The notes: generated by a model not told the origin, from the letters alone. 64,000 nucleotides of DNA from CAVQMB01 sp963713445 (GCA_963713445.1 CAVQMB010000004.1:124001-188000); one strand, 5' to 3'. Positions 43,405-54,960 are shown, numbered from the stretch's first letter. Program-made: numbers and translations.

Positions 43405-45498
43405 TCAGGAAGCCTTCTTGATCACGGCTTCGGCCACGTTATTGGGCGCCTCGTTGTACTTGGCGAATTCCATCGAGTACGTTGCCCGACCCTGGGTGGC
43501 CGAACGCAGGTCAGTCGCATAGCCGAACATTTCCGCGAGCGGCACCTCAGCGCGGATGATCTTGCCAGCCGGAGCGTCCTCCATGCCCTGGACCAAGCCG
43601 CGCCGGCGATTAAGATCGCCCATGACGTCGCCCATATAGTCTTCCGGCGTGACCACCTCGACCTTCATGATTGGCTCAAGCAGCACCGGGCTAGCCTTTC
43701 TGGCACCCTCCTTGAACGCCATCGAACCGGCGATCTTGAATGCCATCTCATTGGAGTCGACTTCGTGATAGGAACCATCGAACAGCGTTACCTTGACGTC
43801 CACCATCGGGAAACCGGCAACAACCCCGTTCTGCATCTGTTCCTGGACACCCTTACCGACCGCCGGAATATACTCCTTCGGCACAACACCGCCGACGATC
43901 TCGCTAACGAACTGATAACCATCACCCGGTTCAAGCGGTTCGATGCGCAGCCATACATGACCGTATTGACCCCGACCGCCGGTCTGACGCACGAATTTCC
44001 CTTCCTGCTCAACCTGCTTGCGAATGGTCTCCCGATAGGCCACCTGCGGCGCACCGACGTTGGCCTCTACCTTAAACTCGCGGCGCATACGATCGACGAT
44101 GATCTCCAGGTGCAACTCGCCCATGCCGGAGATGATGGTCTGGCCAGATTCTTCGTCCGTGCGAACCCGGAACGACGGATCTTCCTGCGCCAGCTTCTGC
44201 AGCGCAATACCCATCTTCTCCTGATCACTCTTGGTCTTGGGCTCAACCGCAACCGCAATCACCGGCTCCGGAAACTCCATACGCTCCAGGGTGATCACCT
44301 GGTTAACATCGCACAACGTATCGCCGGTACCGACATCCTTGAGGCCTACTGCAGCAGCGATATCCCCTGCGCGGACTTCCTTCGTTTCCTCGCGATGATT
44401 CGAGTGCATCTGCAACAGACGACCAATCCGCTCGCGCTTACCCTTGATCGGGTTGAATACTGTGTCGCCCGAATTCAGCGTACCCGAGTAAACCCGGAAA
44501 AAGGTCAGCGTACCCACATAGGGATCAGTGGCGATCTTGAACGCCAACGCAGCAAACGGCTCATCATCGCTCGAATGGCGCTCACCTTCGGTATCGTCCG
44601 GCAAAATGCCCCTAATCGACGTGACTTCAGTCGGTGCCGGCAAATAGCTGATGACCGCATCCAACATCGCCTGCACGCCCTTGTTTTTGAACGCCGAACC
44701 GCACAATGCCGGAACAATCTCGTTGGCCAGTGTTCGCGCACGCAAGCCTTGTACGACCTCCTCCTCAGAGAGGATCCCTTCTTCAAGGTACTTCTCCATG
44801 AGGTCCTCGTTGGCTTCGGCCGCGGCCTCCAGCATGTGCTCATGCCATTCGCTGCAAATATCTTGCATATCTGCCGGGATGTCCCTCAGATCGAAGGTCA
44901 TACCCATGTTGGTGTCGTCCCAGTAAATGGCCTTCATCTTGACCAGGTCGACCACACCTTTAAACTGATCCTCAGCCCCGATAGGCAACTGCACCGGTAC
45001 GGGATGGGCGCCCAAACGCTCGCGAATCTGCTTGACTACCCGCAGAAAGTCCGCGCCTGCACGATCCATCTTGTTGACGAATGCCAATCTCGGCACGTGG
45101 TATTTATTGGCCTGCCGCCAAACGGTTTCAGACTGCGGCTCAACCCCACCCACGGCACAAAACACCGCACACGCACCGTCCAGCACGCGCAACGAGCGCT
45201 CCACTTCGATAGTGAAGTCGACGTGCCCCGGCGTGTCGATAATGTTGATGCGATGCTCTTTAAATTGCTGCGCCATGCCACTCCAGAAGCAGGTCGTCGC
45301 AGCCGAGGTAATGGTAATACCACGCTCCTGCTCCTGCTCCATCCAGTCCATGACAGCCGCGCCATCGTGCACCTCACCCATTTTGTGGGAGACGCCGGTA
45401 TAAAACAGGATACGTTCAGTCGTCGTCGTCTTACCGGCATCAATATGGGCCATGATGCCCAGGTTACGATAGCGCTCGATAGGCGTTTTCCGAGCCAC
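43405..45498 (-). CDS. fusA: Elongation factor G
   Basis: A 697-residue translocase GTPase with five domains. G1 is AHIDAGKTTTTERILFYTG, G3 DTPGHVDFT and G4 NKMDR. Domain IV includes GGRGQYGHVWLRIEP, which enters the decoding centre. The start is GTG (45498). It follows rpsG with an 18-base gap. No second fusA copy is in the window. Confidence 0.98.
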   Translation of the reverse strand: MARKTPIERYRNLGIMAHIDAGKTTTTERILFYTGVSHKMGEVHDGAAVMDWMEQEQERGITITSAATTCFWSGMAQQFKEHRINIIDTPGHVDFTIEVERSLRVLDGACAVFCAVGGVEPQSETVWRQANKYHVPRLAFVNKMDRAGADFLRVVKQIRERLGAHPVPVQLPIGAEDQFKGVVDLVKMKAIYWDDTNMGMTFDLRDIPADMQDICSEWHEHMLEAAAEANEDLMEKYLEEGILSEEEVVQGLRARTLANEIVPALCGSAFKNKGVQAMLDAVISYLPAPTEVTSIRGILPDDTEGERHSSDDEPFAALAFKIATDPYVGTLTFFRVYSGTLNSGDTVFNPIKGKRERIGRLLQMHSNHREETKEVRAGDIAAAVGLKDVGTGDTLCDVNQVITLERMEFPEPVIAVAVEPKTKSDQEKMGIALQKLAQEDPSFRVRTDEESGQTIISGMGELHLEIIVDRMRREFKVEANVGAPQVAYRETIRKQVEQEGKFVRQTGGRGQYGHVWLRIEPLEPGDGYQFVSEIVGGVVPKEYIPAVGKGVQEQMQNGVVAGFPMVDVKVTLFDGSYHEVDSNEMAFKIAGSMAFKEGARKASPVLLEPIMKVEVVTPEDYMGDVMGDLNRRRGLVQGMEDAPAGKIIRAEVPLAEMFGYATDLRSATQGRATYSMEFAKYNEAPNNVAEAVIKKAS

Positions 45499-45516
45499 AG
45501 CGGATACCTCAGATTA

Positions 45517-45990
45517 TTACCAACGGTAGTGGGCAAACGCCTTATTGGCGTCAGCCATGCGATGGGTGTCTTCACGCTTGCGAACCGCCGCGCCACGACC
45601 ATCGGCAGCATCCATCAACTCGCCAGCGAGGCGCTGGGCCATGGATTTCTCACCACGCTTGCGGGCGGCATCGATCAACCAACGCATCGCCAAGGTATTA
45701 CGACGCACCGGCCGGACTTCGATCGGCACTTGATAGGTCGCACCACCAACCCGCCGAGATTTCACCTCTACCACGGGGCGAACGTTATCGAGTGCCTGCT
45801 CAAGCAGTTCAAGCGCGTTATCGGCCTTGGCCCGCTCGCCCAATTCGTCAAGCGCACCATATACAACTCGCTCAGCAACCGATTTCTTGCCGCGCTCCAT
45901 GACCATGTTGATAAATTTGGCCAGCATCTCGCTCCCGAACTTAGGATCAGGCAACACGATGCGTTGCGGTACTTCTCTTCTTCTAGGCAT
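45517..45990 (-). CDS. rpsG: 30S ribosomal protein S7
   Basis: A 157-residue primary binder of the 16S 3' domain. It starts MPRRREVPQRIVLPDPKFGS and has GGATYQVPIEVRPVRRNTLA. In E. coli S7 represses the str operon via the rpsL-rpsG gap; here that gap is 32 bases. Confidence 0.97.
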   Translation of the reverse strand: MPRRREVPQRIVLPDPKFGSEMLAKFINMVMERGKKSVAERVVYGALDELGERAKADNALELLEQALDNVRPVVEVKSRRVGGATYQVPIEVRPVRRNTLAMRWLIDAARKRGEKSMAQRLAGELMDAADGRGAAVRKREDTHRMADANKAFAHYRW

Positions 45991-46022
45991 GGGACTTAGC
46001 CATTCCAGTTAGTCATTACGGG

Positions 46023-46397
46023 TCACGACTTCGGCTTCTTGGCGCCGTACTTGGAGCGCCCCTGACGGCGCTTGCTGACACCTTGGGTGTCGAGGCTCCC
46101 CCGGACCGTGTGATATCGGACCCCCGGCAGGTCTTTGACACGACCGCCGCGGATCAACACCACCGAATGCTCCTGAAGATTATGGCCTTCACCACCGATG
46201 TAGCTACTGACCTCGAAGCCATTCGTTAGCCGCACCCGCGCCACTTTCCGCAGCGCCGAGTTCGGTTTTTTAGGCGTCGTCGTATAAACGCGCGTGCAAA
46301 CACCACGCTTTTGCGGGCACGCTTCGAGCGCCGGCACATTACTCTTCTCTTTCTTAGAGACGCGGGGTTTACGAACCAGCTGGTTGATCGTCGCCAT
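46023..46397 (-). CDS. rpsL: 30S ribosomal protein S12
   Basis: A 124-residue decoding-centre protein from ATG 46397 (MATINQLVRKPRVSKKEKS); the longer frame runs into the leader. The TTPKKPNSALRKVARVRL loop and GGRVKDLPGVRYH loop keep the lysines whose mutation causes streptomycin resistance, so the sequence is of the sensitive type. It is the first gene of the str operon, behind its own promoter. Confidence 0.97.
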   Translation of the reverse strand: MATINQLVRKPRVSKKEKSNVPALEACPQKRGVCTRVYTTTPKKPNSALRKVARVRLTNGFEVSSYIGGEGHNLQEHSVVLIRGGRVKDLPGVRYHTVRGSLDTQGVSKRRQGRSKYGAKKPKS

Positions 46398-46426
46398 ACA
46401 AGGGTTTCCACTTCGCCAGAAACAAT

Positions 46427-46452
46427 AAAGACGGGCCGCGGGCCCCGCCTTT
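46427..46452 (-). promoter_or_regulatory. Leader hairpin upstream of rpsL
   Basis: The minus strand can pair AAAGGCGGG with CCCGTCTTT (nine pairs, one G-T) around an 8-base loop, followed by ATTGTTTC. It lies inside the rpsL 5' leader, downstream of the predicted start of transcription. It could attenuate the str operon or act as a late terminator of rpoBC readthrough. Confidence 0.4.
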
Positions 46453-46466
46453 GTCAAAGACGGGGG

Positions 46467-46495
46467 ATATTAAGCGGCAAACGGGATCCTGTCAA
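46467..46495 (-). promoter_or_regulatory. str operon promoter (P-rpsL)
   Basis: The minus strand has TTGACA (46490-46495) and TAATAT (46467-46472) separated by exactly 17 bases. This is a near-consensus sigma70 promoter, about 70 bases before the rpsL start, in the gap after rpoC. Confidence 0.8.
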
Positions 46496-46525
46496 GTGAC
46501 CGGCCTGCGGATGCAGGCCGGTCAC
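46496..46525. terminator. Hairpin downstream of rpoC
   Basis: GTGACCGGCCTGC and its exact reverse complement (13-base arms, loop of 4) lie 3 bases after the rpoC stop and directly before the rpsL -35 box. On the minus strand it is followed by TTGACAGG, so there is no U-run; it may terminate weakly or protect the rpoC mRNA end. Confidence 0.55.
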
Positions 46526-46528
46526 TGC

Positions 46529-49500
46529 CTACTGCCCTGAGTCTTCGGTGTCGCCTTCCTCGTCACCCGATGCGGCGCCGACATTCTCAGTCACATTGCT
46601 TGGTGCCTCGAAGGCGTTGCCGAAGCGCTCGGCCGCAGTCATCGGCCGTTCCCTGCGCTCGCTGTGATAAGCCAGGCCGGTGCCGGCGGGAATCAGCCGC
46701 CCGACGATGACGTTCTCCTTGAGACCGCGCAGTTCGTCGCGCAGCCCGCGCACGGCCGCTTCGGTCAACACCCGGGTGGTTTCCTGGAACGAGGCCGCTG
46801 AGATAAAGGAATCGGTCGCCAATGAGGCCTTGGTGATGCCCAGCAGCAGCGGCTGTCCGCGAGCGGGGGTCGCCCCTTTGGCCAGCACCTCATCGTTCTC
46901 ATCCAGCAACCGGGCCTTCTCGACCTGCTCACCCTGGATGAAGCGGGTGTCACCGGCGTCCAGCACCTCGACTTTGCGCATCATCTGGCGGATGATCACC
47001 TCGATGTGCTTGTCGTTGATCTTGACACCTTGCAAGCGGTAGACGTCCTGGATTTCCTTGACCAGGTAGGCCGCCAATTCACGCACCCCTTGCAGTCGCA
47101 GAATATCGTGCGGGCTGCGCTCGCCGTCGGCGATCATCTCGCCTTTTTCAACCTTTTCGCCTTCGTAGACGTTGATGTGGCGCCACTTGGGAATCAGTTC
47201 CTCGTGCTGCACCCCGTCGGCATCGGTGATGATCAGCCGCTGCTTGCCTTTGGTATCGCGGCCGAAGCTCACGGTGCCGGAGACCTCGGCCAGGATAGCC
47301 GGCTCCTTGGGTTTACGGGCCTCGAACAGATCGGCCACGCGCGGCAGACCACCAGTGATGTCACGGGTCTTCGAAGATTCCTGCGGCAACCGTGCGATGA
47401 CATCGCCCACCGCGACTTCAGCGCCATCGGCCAGGTTAATGATCGCTCCGGCCGGCAGCGGATAGGCTGCCGCCTGGTCGGTCCCCGGGATGGTCAGGTC
47501 GCCACCTTGCGTATCGACCAACTTAACCATCGGCCGTTTATCTCGACCGGCCGCACCACGCTGCTTGGGATCCATCACGATCCAGTGGTACATGCCGGTG
47601 ATTTCGTCGACCTGTCCCTGGACGGTGACATTGTCTTCGAAATCGAAAAACTGCACTTTGCCGGCCACCTCAGTGATTACCGGATGCACATGGGGGTCCC
47701 AGGTCGCGACAATGTCACCCGGCTCCACCGAACTACCGTCCTCAACGGTCAGCAGTGCCCCATGCGGCACCTTGTAGCGCTCGCGGTCACGGCCGGACTC
47801 GTCGACGACAACAACTTCGCCGGAGCGCGACACCGCCACCAGCCGGTCTTCCCGGTTACGCACCGTCTTCATGTTCAGCAGTCGGACGCTGCCGCGCGAT
47901 TTCACCTGAACATTGCTTACCGCAACGGCCCGCGAGGCCGCACCACCGATATGGAAGGTCCGCATGGTGAGCTGGGTACCCGGCTCGCCGATCGACTGAG
48001 CTGCGATAACCCCGACCGACTCACCGATATTGACGCGATGACCGCGCGCCAGATCACGCCCGTAACAGGTGGCACAGACCCCGTAGCGCGTTTCGCAACT
48101 GATCGGCGAACGCACCCAGATCTGATCGACCCCGACATCCTCCAGCAACTCGACTTCGCGCTCGGCCAGCAGTGCCCCGGCTGGCAACAGAACCTCCTCG
48201 GTACCAGGCCTGAGAACATCAGCCGCCACCGTGCGCCCTAACACCCGCTCGCGCAGTGGCTCAACCACATCGCCTCCCTCGACGATGGCCGTCATAAACG
48301 TGCCCTCTCGGGTACCGCAGTCGATCTCGGTGACCACCAGATCCTGCGCCACGTCCACCAGCCGGCGGGTAAGGTAACCCGAGTTAGCCGTTTTCAGCGC
48401 GGTGTCAGCGAGACCCTTGCGGGCGCCGTGGGTGGAGATGAAGTATTGCAGGACATCCAGCCCTTCGCGGAAGTTGGCGGTGATCGGGGTCTCGATGATC
48501 GAACCATCGGGCTTGGCCATCAGGCCGCGCATGCCAGCCAGCTGCCGGATCTGGGCCGCTGAGCCGCGGGCCCCCGAATCGGCCATCATGAACACCGAGT
48601 TGAACGAATCCTGACGGACCGTATTACCATCTTTGTCGGTCACGAGATCGCTGCCGAGCTTGTCCATCATGGCCTTGGCAACCTGCTCGTTGGTGCGCGA
48701 CCAGATATCGACCACTTTGTTGTAGCGCTCCCCCCGGTCACCAGACCCGAAGCGAACTGTTGCTCGATCTCCTTCACCTCTTCTTCGGCCCGGGCCAGGA
48801 TGGCGCCCTTCTCGTCGGGTATCACCAGATCCTTGAAGCCGATCGACGAACCCGAACGGGTCGCATAATAGAATCCCGTGTACATCAGCTGGTCAGCGAA
48901 GATGACCGTTTCCTTGAGACCCACTTCCCGATAGCACGCGTTAATCAGCTGCGAGATCGATTTCTTCTTGAGCACCCGGTTGACCAACTCGAACGGCAAC
49001 CCTGCGGGCAGCACTTCCGAGAGCAAAGCGCGCCCGACCGTGGTTTCGACGCGCCGGCACACCTGGTGGCGCTCACCGTCCTCATCTTCGATCCAGTGCA
49101 GCAGGCGCACTTGGATCCTGGCCTGAAGCTCGACCTGGCCGGTACCGTAAGCACGGTGTACTTCCTTGACATCGGCGAACACCATACCCTCACCCTTGGC
49201 GTTCACCCGCTCGCGCGTCATGTAGTAAAGCCCGAGCACCACATCCTGCGACGGCACGATGATCGGCTCGCCATTGGCCGGGCTGAGGATGTTGTTGGTC
49301 GACATCATCAGCGCCCGCGCTTCCAGCTGCGCCTCGATCGAAAGCGGTACGTGGACCGCCATCTGGTCACCGTCGAAGTCGGCGTTGAAGGCGGCACAGA
49401 CCAGTGGATGCAACTGAATGGCCTTGCCTTCGATCAGCACCGGTTCAAACGCCTGGATACCGAGGCGGTGCAGCGTCGGTGCCCGGTTGAGCATGACCGG

Positions 49501-50757
49501 GTGTTCACGGATCACCTCTTCCAGTATGTCCCAGACCTCGGCCGCTTCCCGTTCCACCAGCTTCTTGGCAGCCTTGATGGTGGTGGCGATGCCACGCCGG
49601 ATCAGCTTGGAAAAGATGAACGGCTTGAACAGTTCCAGCGCCATCTTCTTGGGCAAACCGCACTGGTGCAGGCGCAGCGTCGGACCGACCACGATCACCG
49701 AACGGCCGGAGTAATCGACCCGCTTACCCAGCAAATTCTGACGGAAGCGGCCCTGCTTGCCCTTGATCATGTCGGCCAGCGACTTCAAAGGACGCTTGTT
49801 GGAACCGGTCACGGCACGGCCACGACGGCCGTTGTCCAGCAGCGAGTCGACCGATTCCTGCAGCATGCGCTTCTCGTTGCGCACGATGATGTCCGGCGCA
49901 CTGAGATCCAGCAGCCGCTTCAGACGATTGTTGCGGTTAATCACCCGCCGGTACAGATCATTCAGGTCGGAGGTGGCGAAACGGCCGCCATCCAGCGGCA
50001 CCAGCGGCCGCAAATCAGGCGGCAGCACCGGTAGCACGGTCATGATCATCCATTCCGGCTTGTTGCCCGAGTCGATGAATGACTCGATCAGCTTGAGCCG
50101 CTTGGTGATGCGCTTGAGCTTGGTCTCCGAGGTGCACTCGGCCAGTTCCTCGCGCAGCTTCGCCGCCTCCTCCTTGAGATCGATGCCCTTGAGTAGTTCC
50201 AGCACGGCCTCGGCACCCATCCGGGCATCGAAATCATCGCCGTACTCTTCGATTGCCTCCAGATACGTCTCGTCGGTCAGCAGCTGGCCGCGTTCGAGCG
50301 GTGTTAAGCCCGGCTCGATCACTACGAAAGACTCGAAGTACAGCACCCGCTCAATGTCGCGCAGGGTCATGTCAAGCAGCAGCCCGATACGCGAGGGCAG
50401 TGACTTCAGGAACCAGATATGGGCGACCGGGCTGGCCAGGTCGATATGGCCCATGCGTTCGCGGCGCACCTTGGCCAGCGTCACCTCAACGCCGCATTTC
50501 TCACAGACGACGCCGCGGTGCTTGAGCCGTTTGTATTTGCCACACAGACATTCGTAGTCTTTGACCGGGCCAAAAATCTTGGCACAGAACAGGCCGTCAC
50601 GCTCCGGCTTAAAAGTCCGGTAGTTGATGGTCTCGGGCTTCTTGACCTCGCCGAAAGACCAAGCGCGGATCATGTCGGGCGACGCCAATGCGATGCGGAT
50701 GGCATCGAAATCGTCGGGATGATCGTGCTGCTTGAAAAGCGTCAGTAAATCTTTCAT
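46529..50757 (-). CDS. rpoC: DNA-directed RNA polymerase subunit beta' (one frameshift in the sequence)
   Basis: The N-terminal part (from ATG 50757) and the C-terminal part (ending at 46531) are in different frames. They meet near 48731-48736, where the minus strand has a run of six G; seven G would join QFASGLVTGG to ERYNKVVDIWSRTNEQV, the sequence expected in all beta' subunits. Corrected length is about 1409 residues, against 1407 in E. coli. The zinc-binding region (CLCGKYKRLKHRGVVCEKCG), the catalytic NADFDGDQMAVHVPL near 460 and the C-terminal jaw and clamp regions are intact. An essential single-copy gene cannot carry a real frameshift here, so a homopolymer sequencing error is the likely cause. 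It follows rpoB with a 48-base gap. Confidence 0.95.
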
Positions 50758-50805
50758 CGCATACTCGCTTGCAGTGGTCGTTGACTCACGCTGCCGTAAT
50801 CCGAC

Positions 50806-53800
50806 TCAGTCGTGCTCCAGCTCGATATTGATGCCGAGTGAGCGGATTTCCTTGACCAGCACATTGAACGACTCGGGCATACCGGCCTCCATCCGGTGAT
50901 CGCCATCGACGATGTTTTTGTACATCTTGGTCCGGCCATTCACGTCGTCGGACTTGACCGTCAGCATCTCCTGCAGGGTGTAGGATGCCCCGTAGGCCTC
51001 CAGGGCCCACACTTCCATCTCGCCGAAGCGCTGACCGCCGAACTGCGCCTTGCCGCCCAGTGGTTGTTGGGTAACCAGGCTGTAAGGGCCGGTAGAACGG
51101 GCATGCATCTTGTCATCGACCAGGTGATTGAGCTTCAGCATGTACATGTAACCGACCGTCACCGGACCGTCGAACGACTCGCCGGTACGGCCGTCGTAGA
51201 GCAGCGCCTGGCCACTGTCAGGCAGATCTGCCAACCGCAGCATCGTCCGCAGTTCCTCTTCGCTACAGCCGTCAAAAACCGGCGTCGCCATGGGCACACC
51301 CTCCTTGAGATTGCGACACAGCTCCACGACTTCGGCGTCGCTGAATTCGTTCAGCGCCACCCGCTGGCGGCCGGTGGTGTTGTACACCTGCTCGACAAAC
51401 CCGCGCAGCTCCACCATCTCGGCCCGGGCCTCTAGCATCCGGCCAATCTTCAGACCAAGACCTTTCGCCGCCCAGCCCAGATGGGTCTCCAGCACCTGCC
51501 CGACGTTCATGCGGGAAGGTACGCCCAAGGGATTGAGCACGATATCAACCGGAGTGCCGTCTTCCAGATAAGGCATGTCTTCCTGCGGCACGATCATCGA
51601 CACCACGCCCTTGTTGCCATGGCGGCCTGCCATCTTGTCGCCCGGCTGGATGCGGCGCTTGACAGCCAGGTAGACCTTGACCATCTTGAGCACACCCGGA
51701 GCGAGATCGTCGCCCTGTATCAATTTCTTGCCTGTCTTCGAAGCGGGCGTCGAAATCCTTGCGCTGCTGCTCGAGCTGATCGTGGATCACCTCCAGCTGA
51801 TCGTTGACCTCTTCCTCTTCGAAGCGGATCTCAAACCAGCGCTCCCGGGGCAGCTTGGCGAGGTAGCTCTTGGCCACTTTGGCGCCGTTGGCCAGGCCGT
51901 CCGGACCACCGGTCCGCGACCTTACCGGTCAGCATTTTCTCGACCCGCAGAAAAATGTCTTCTTCCAGAATGCGGCGCTGATCGTTCAGGTCCTTGCGCA
52001 CCCGGGCGAGTTCGGCCGCTTCGATCTCCTTGGCGCGCGCATCTTTCTCAACCCCATCACGGGTGAACACGCTGAACATCGATGACCGTACCATCCATAC
52101 CTGAAGGCACACGCAGCGATGAGTCTTTAACATCGGACGCTTTTTCACCAAAGATCGCACGCAGCAGTTTTTCTTCTGCGGTGAGCTGGGTTTCACCCTT
52201 AGGCGTCACCTTACCGACCAGAATATCATTCGGTTTAACTTCAGCACCGACATAGACCACACCGGATTCATCCAGCTTGGAAAGCAGGCTTTCGCTGACG
52301 TTTGGAATATCGGCAGTGATTTCTTCCGAACCCAGCTTGGTGTCGCGTGCGACACTGGACAGTTCTTCGATATGAATCGTGGTGTAACGATCTTCTTCGA
52401 CCACGCGTTCTGAAATCAGAATCGAGTCCTCGAAGTTGTAACCGTTCCAGGCCATGTATGCCACCAGCATGTTCTGACCCAGTGCCAGTTCGCCCATATC
52501 GGTCGATGGGCCATCGGCAATCGCATCGCCGCGCGAAATCAGATCACCGACCATGACCAGCGGACGCTGATTGATACAGGTGTTCTGGTTGGAACGGGTG
52601 TACTTGGTGAGATTGTAAATATCAACACCGGTGTTACCGTCAGCCGCTTCTTCATCGTTAACACGAATAACGATACGACCTGCGTCAACCGCTTCAACAA
52701 TACCGCCGCGCTTGGCAACAACCGAAGCACCTGAATCGAGTGCCACGGTGCGTTCCATACCGGTACCCACCAGTGGTTTCTGAGCGCGCAGAGTCGGCAC
52801 CGCCTGACGCTGCATGTTCGAGCCCATGAGCGCACGGTTAGCATCGTCGTGCTCAAGGAACGGAATCAGCGAGGCCGCAACCGAAACGATCTGCTTCGGC
52901 GAGACGTCCATATACTGAACCTGGTCAGGCGTCGACAGAGCAAATTCATTGCTGTGACGACAGGAGACCAGCTCATCGGTGAGCTTGCCTTTGCTGTCCA
53001 GAGTAGCGTTCGCCTGCGCGATCACATAATTGCTTTCTTCGATCGCAGACAGATATTCGATATCGGATGTCGCCTTGCCGTTTTCAACCTTGCGGTACGG
53101 CGTTTCCAGAAATCCGTATTCATTGGTGCGCGCATACACTGCGAGCGAATTGATCAGACCGATGTTAGGTCCTTCAGGAGTTTCAATCGGGCAAACACGG
53201 CCGTAATGTGTTGGATGCACGTCGCGCACTTCGAAACCTGCACGTTCGCGCGTCAGACCACCCGGCCCAAGCGCAGAGACGCGGCGTTTGTGCGTGACTT
53301 CAGATAATGGATTGTTCTGGTCCATAAACTGTGACAGCTGGCTGGAACCGAAGAATTCCTTGATCGCAGCAGACACGGGCTTGGCATTGATCAGTTCCTG
53401 CGGCATCAGCCCGTCCTGCTCGGCTGTGGTCAGGCGCTCTTTCACTGCACGCTCAACACGAACCAGGCCGACGCGGAAAACGTTCTCGGCCATTTCGCCT
53501 ACACAACGAATACGGCGGTTACCCAGATGGTCAATGTCATCGACCGTGCCGTTACCGTTCTTGATGTCGATAAGGACCTTGAGCACAGCGATGATGTCGT
53601 CGCCGGCGAAATTCCCGCAGCGATCCTTGTAAGCCTTGAACTGGGCGGTATCAGCCAGCGATGCAGCGTATTTGTGATCGATCAGCTCGCCGGAACCGGT
53701 TTCCTCCTCGCGACCGACCCGTCGGTTGAATTTCATCCGGCCGACCGGCGACAGATCATAGCGTTCGTCGGAAAAGAACAGGTTGTGGAACAGCGCTTGG

Positions 53801-54960
53801 GCAGCCTCCTTGGTCGGTGGTTCACCAGGACGCATCATGCGATAGATTTCGACCTGCGCTTCCAACTGATTGCGCGTGAGGTCGGCACGCAATGTGTTCG
53901 AGATATACGGACCCCGGTCCAGGTCATTGATGTAAAGGGTACGCAGTTCCGTAACCCCAGCCGCAATGATCTTGTCGAGCTGTTCCTGGGTCAATTCGTC
54001 GTTGGCACTGGCCAGCAGTTCACCGCTGCCGGTATCCACAACTTCATGGGCTAACGTCTTGCCAAGCAGATACTCAGACGGCACTTCCAGCGTCTTGACA
54101 TCCGCCTTGTTTAATTCACGAATGTGCTTGGCGGTAACACGGCGACCCGCTTCGACCAGAACCTTGTCGCCCAACCGGATATCGAAGCTCGCGGTTTCAC
54201 CACGCAGCCGCTCCGGCATCAGATCCAGCCGCACCTCGGCGCCATCGAGGTGGAACGTGTTGGTTTCGAAAAACAGACCGAGGATTTCCTCGGTATCGTA
54301 ACCTAGGGCGCGCAATACTACCGACACCGGGAGTTTACGGCGCCGGTCGATACGGGCAAACAGCAAATCCTTGGCGTCGAACTCGAAGTCCAGCCAGGAA
54401 CCGCGGTAAGGTATCACCCGCGCTGAGAACAGCAGCTTGCCGGACGAATGGGTTTTACCCTTATCGTGATCGAAGAAGACACCCGGCGAACGATGCAACT
54501 GCGACACGATAACCCGTTCGGTGCCGTTGATGACAAACGTGCCGTTTTCGGTCATGAGCGGCATTTCGCCCATATAGACCTCGTTCTCGCGCACGTCCTT
54601 GACCGACTGAGCTCCCGCCTCGGCATCCTTATCAAGGATCGCCAGACGCAGTTTGACCCGCAGCGGTGCCGCGTAGGTCAAACCTCGAAGCTGACATTCG
54701 CGCACATCGAAGGGTGGTTCCCCGAGCCGGTAACTGACATAATCCAGCTGGGCATTGCCGGAATAGCTCGCGATCGGGAACACCGACTTGAAAGCAGCAT
54801 GCAGTCCGACATCGCGGCGCTTCTCGGGCGCCGCATTGAGTTGCAGGAACTCGCGATAGGAATCCAGCTGGATCGCGAGCAGGTAAGGCGCCTCGAGAAT
54901 ACTCGGCCGCTTACCAAAATCTTTGCGGATGCGCTTTTTCTCAGTGAACGTATAAGCCAT
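50806..54960 (-). CDS. rpoB: DNA-directed RNA polymerase subunit beta (three frameshifts in the sequence)
   Basis: The gene starts at ATG 54960 (MAYTFTEKKRIRKDFGKRP). Three one-base insertions break it: near 52071 (after TVIDVQ, before VFTRDGVEKD), near 51911 (after GKVAD) and near 51730 (before LIQGDDLAPG). Correcting them gives about 1383 residues. The rifampicin-binding region has wild-type residues (SSQLSQFMDQNNPLSEVTHK, then RRVSALGPGG). The catalytic MAGRHGNKGV region and the C-terminal beta-clamp sequences are intact. Between about 52072 and 53520 codon use shifts sharply from both flanks (see separate entry). The gene follows rplL by 188 bases and precedes rpoC, the universal order. 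Confidence 0.93.
52072..53520 (-). other. Segment of rpoB with foreign codon use (mosaic block)
   Basis: On the minus strand between 52,560 and 52,760, seven of ten Val codons are GTT and four of five Arg codons are CGT. In the downstream part (51,290-51,510) none of eight Val codons is GTT and none of six Arg is CGT; in the upstream part (54,600-54,800) none of seven Val codons is GTT. Local GC is about 48-57% in the four 60-base samples I counted inside, versus up to 68% downstream. The left edge falls on the frameshift at about 52071; the right edge is near 53,510-53,530, in the conserved DDIDHLGNRR coding stretch. The block covers the rifampicin region. Either a recombined allele or a chimeric assembly. 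Confidence 0.7.

Noticed and set aside
46023..46397. Streptomycin-resistant rpsL allele
   Set aside because: Both key lysine positions (TPKKPNS and GGRVKDLPG) are unchanged.
53300..53420. Rifampicin resistance as the reason for rpoB import
   Set aside because: The Ser, Asp, His and Ser positions of the resistance region (SSQLSQFMDQN, THKRR, SALGPGG) are wild type.
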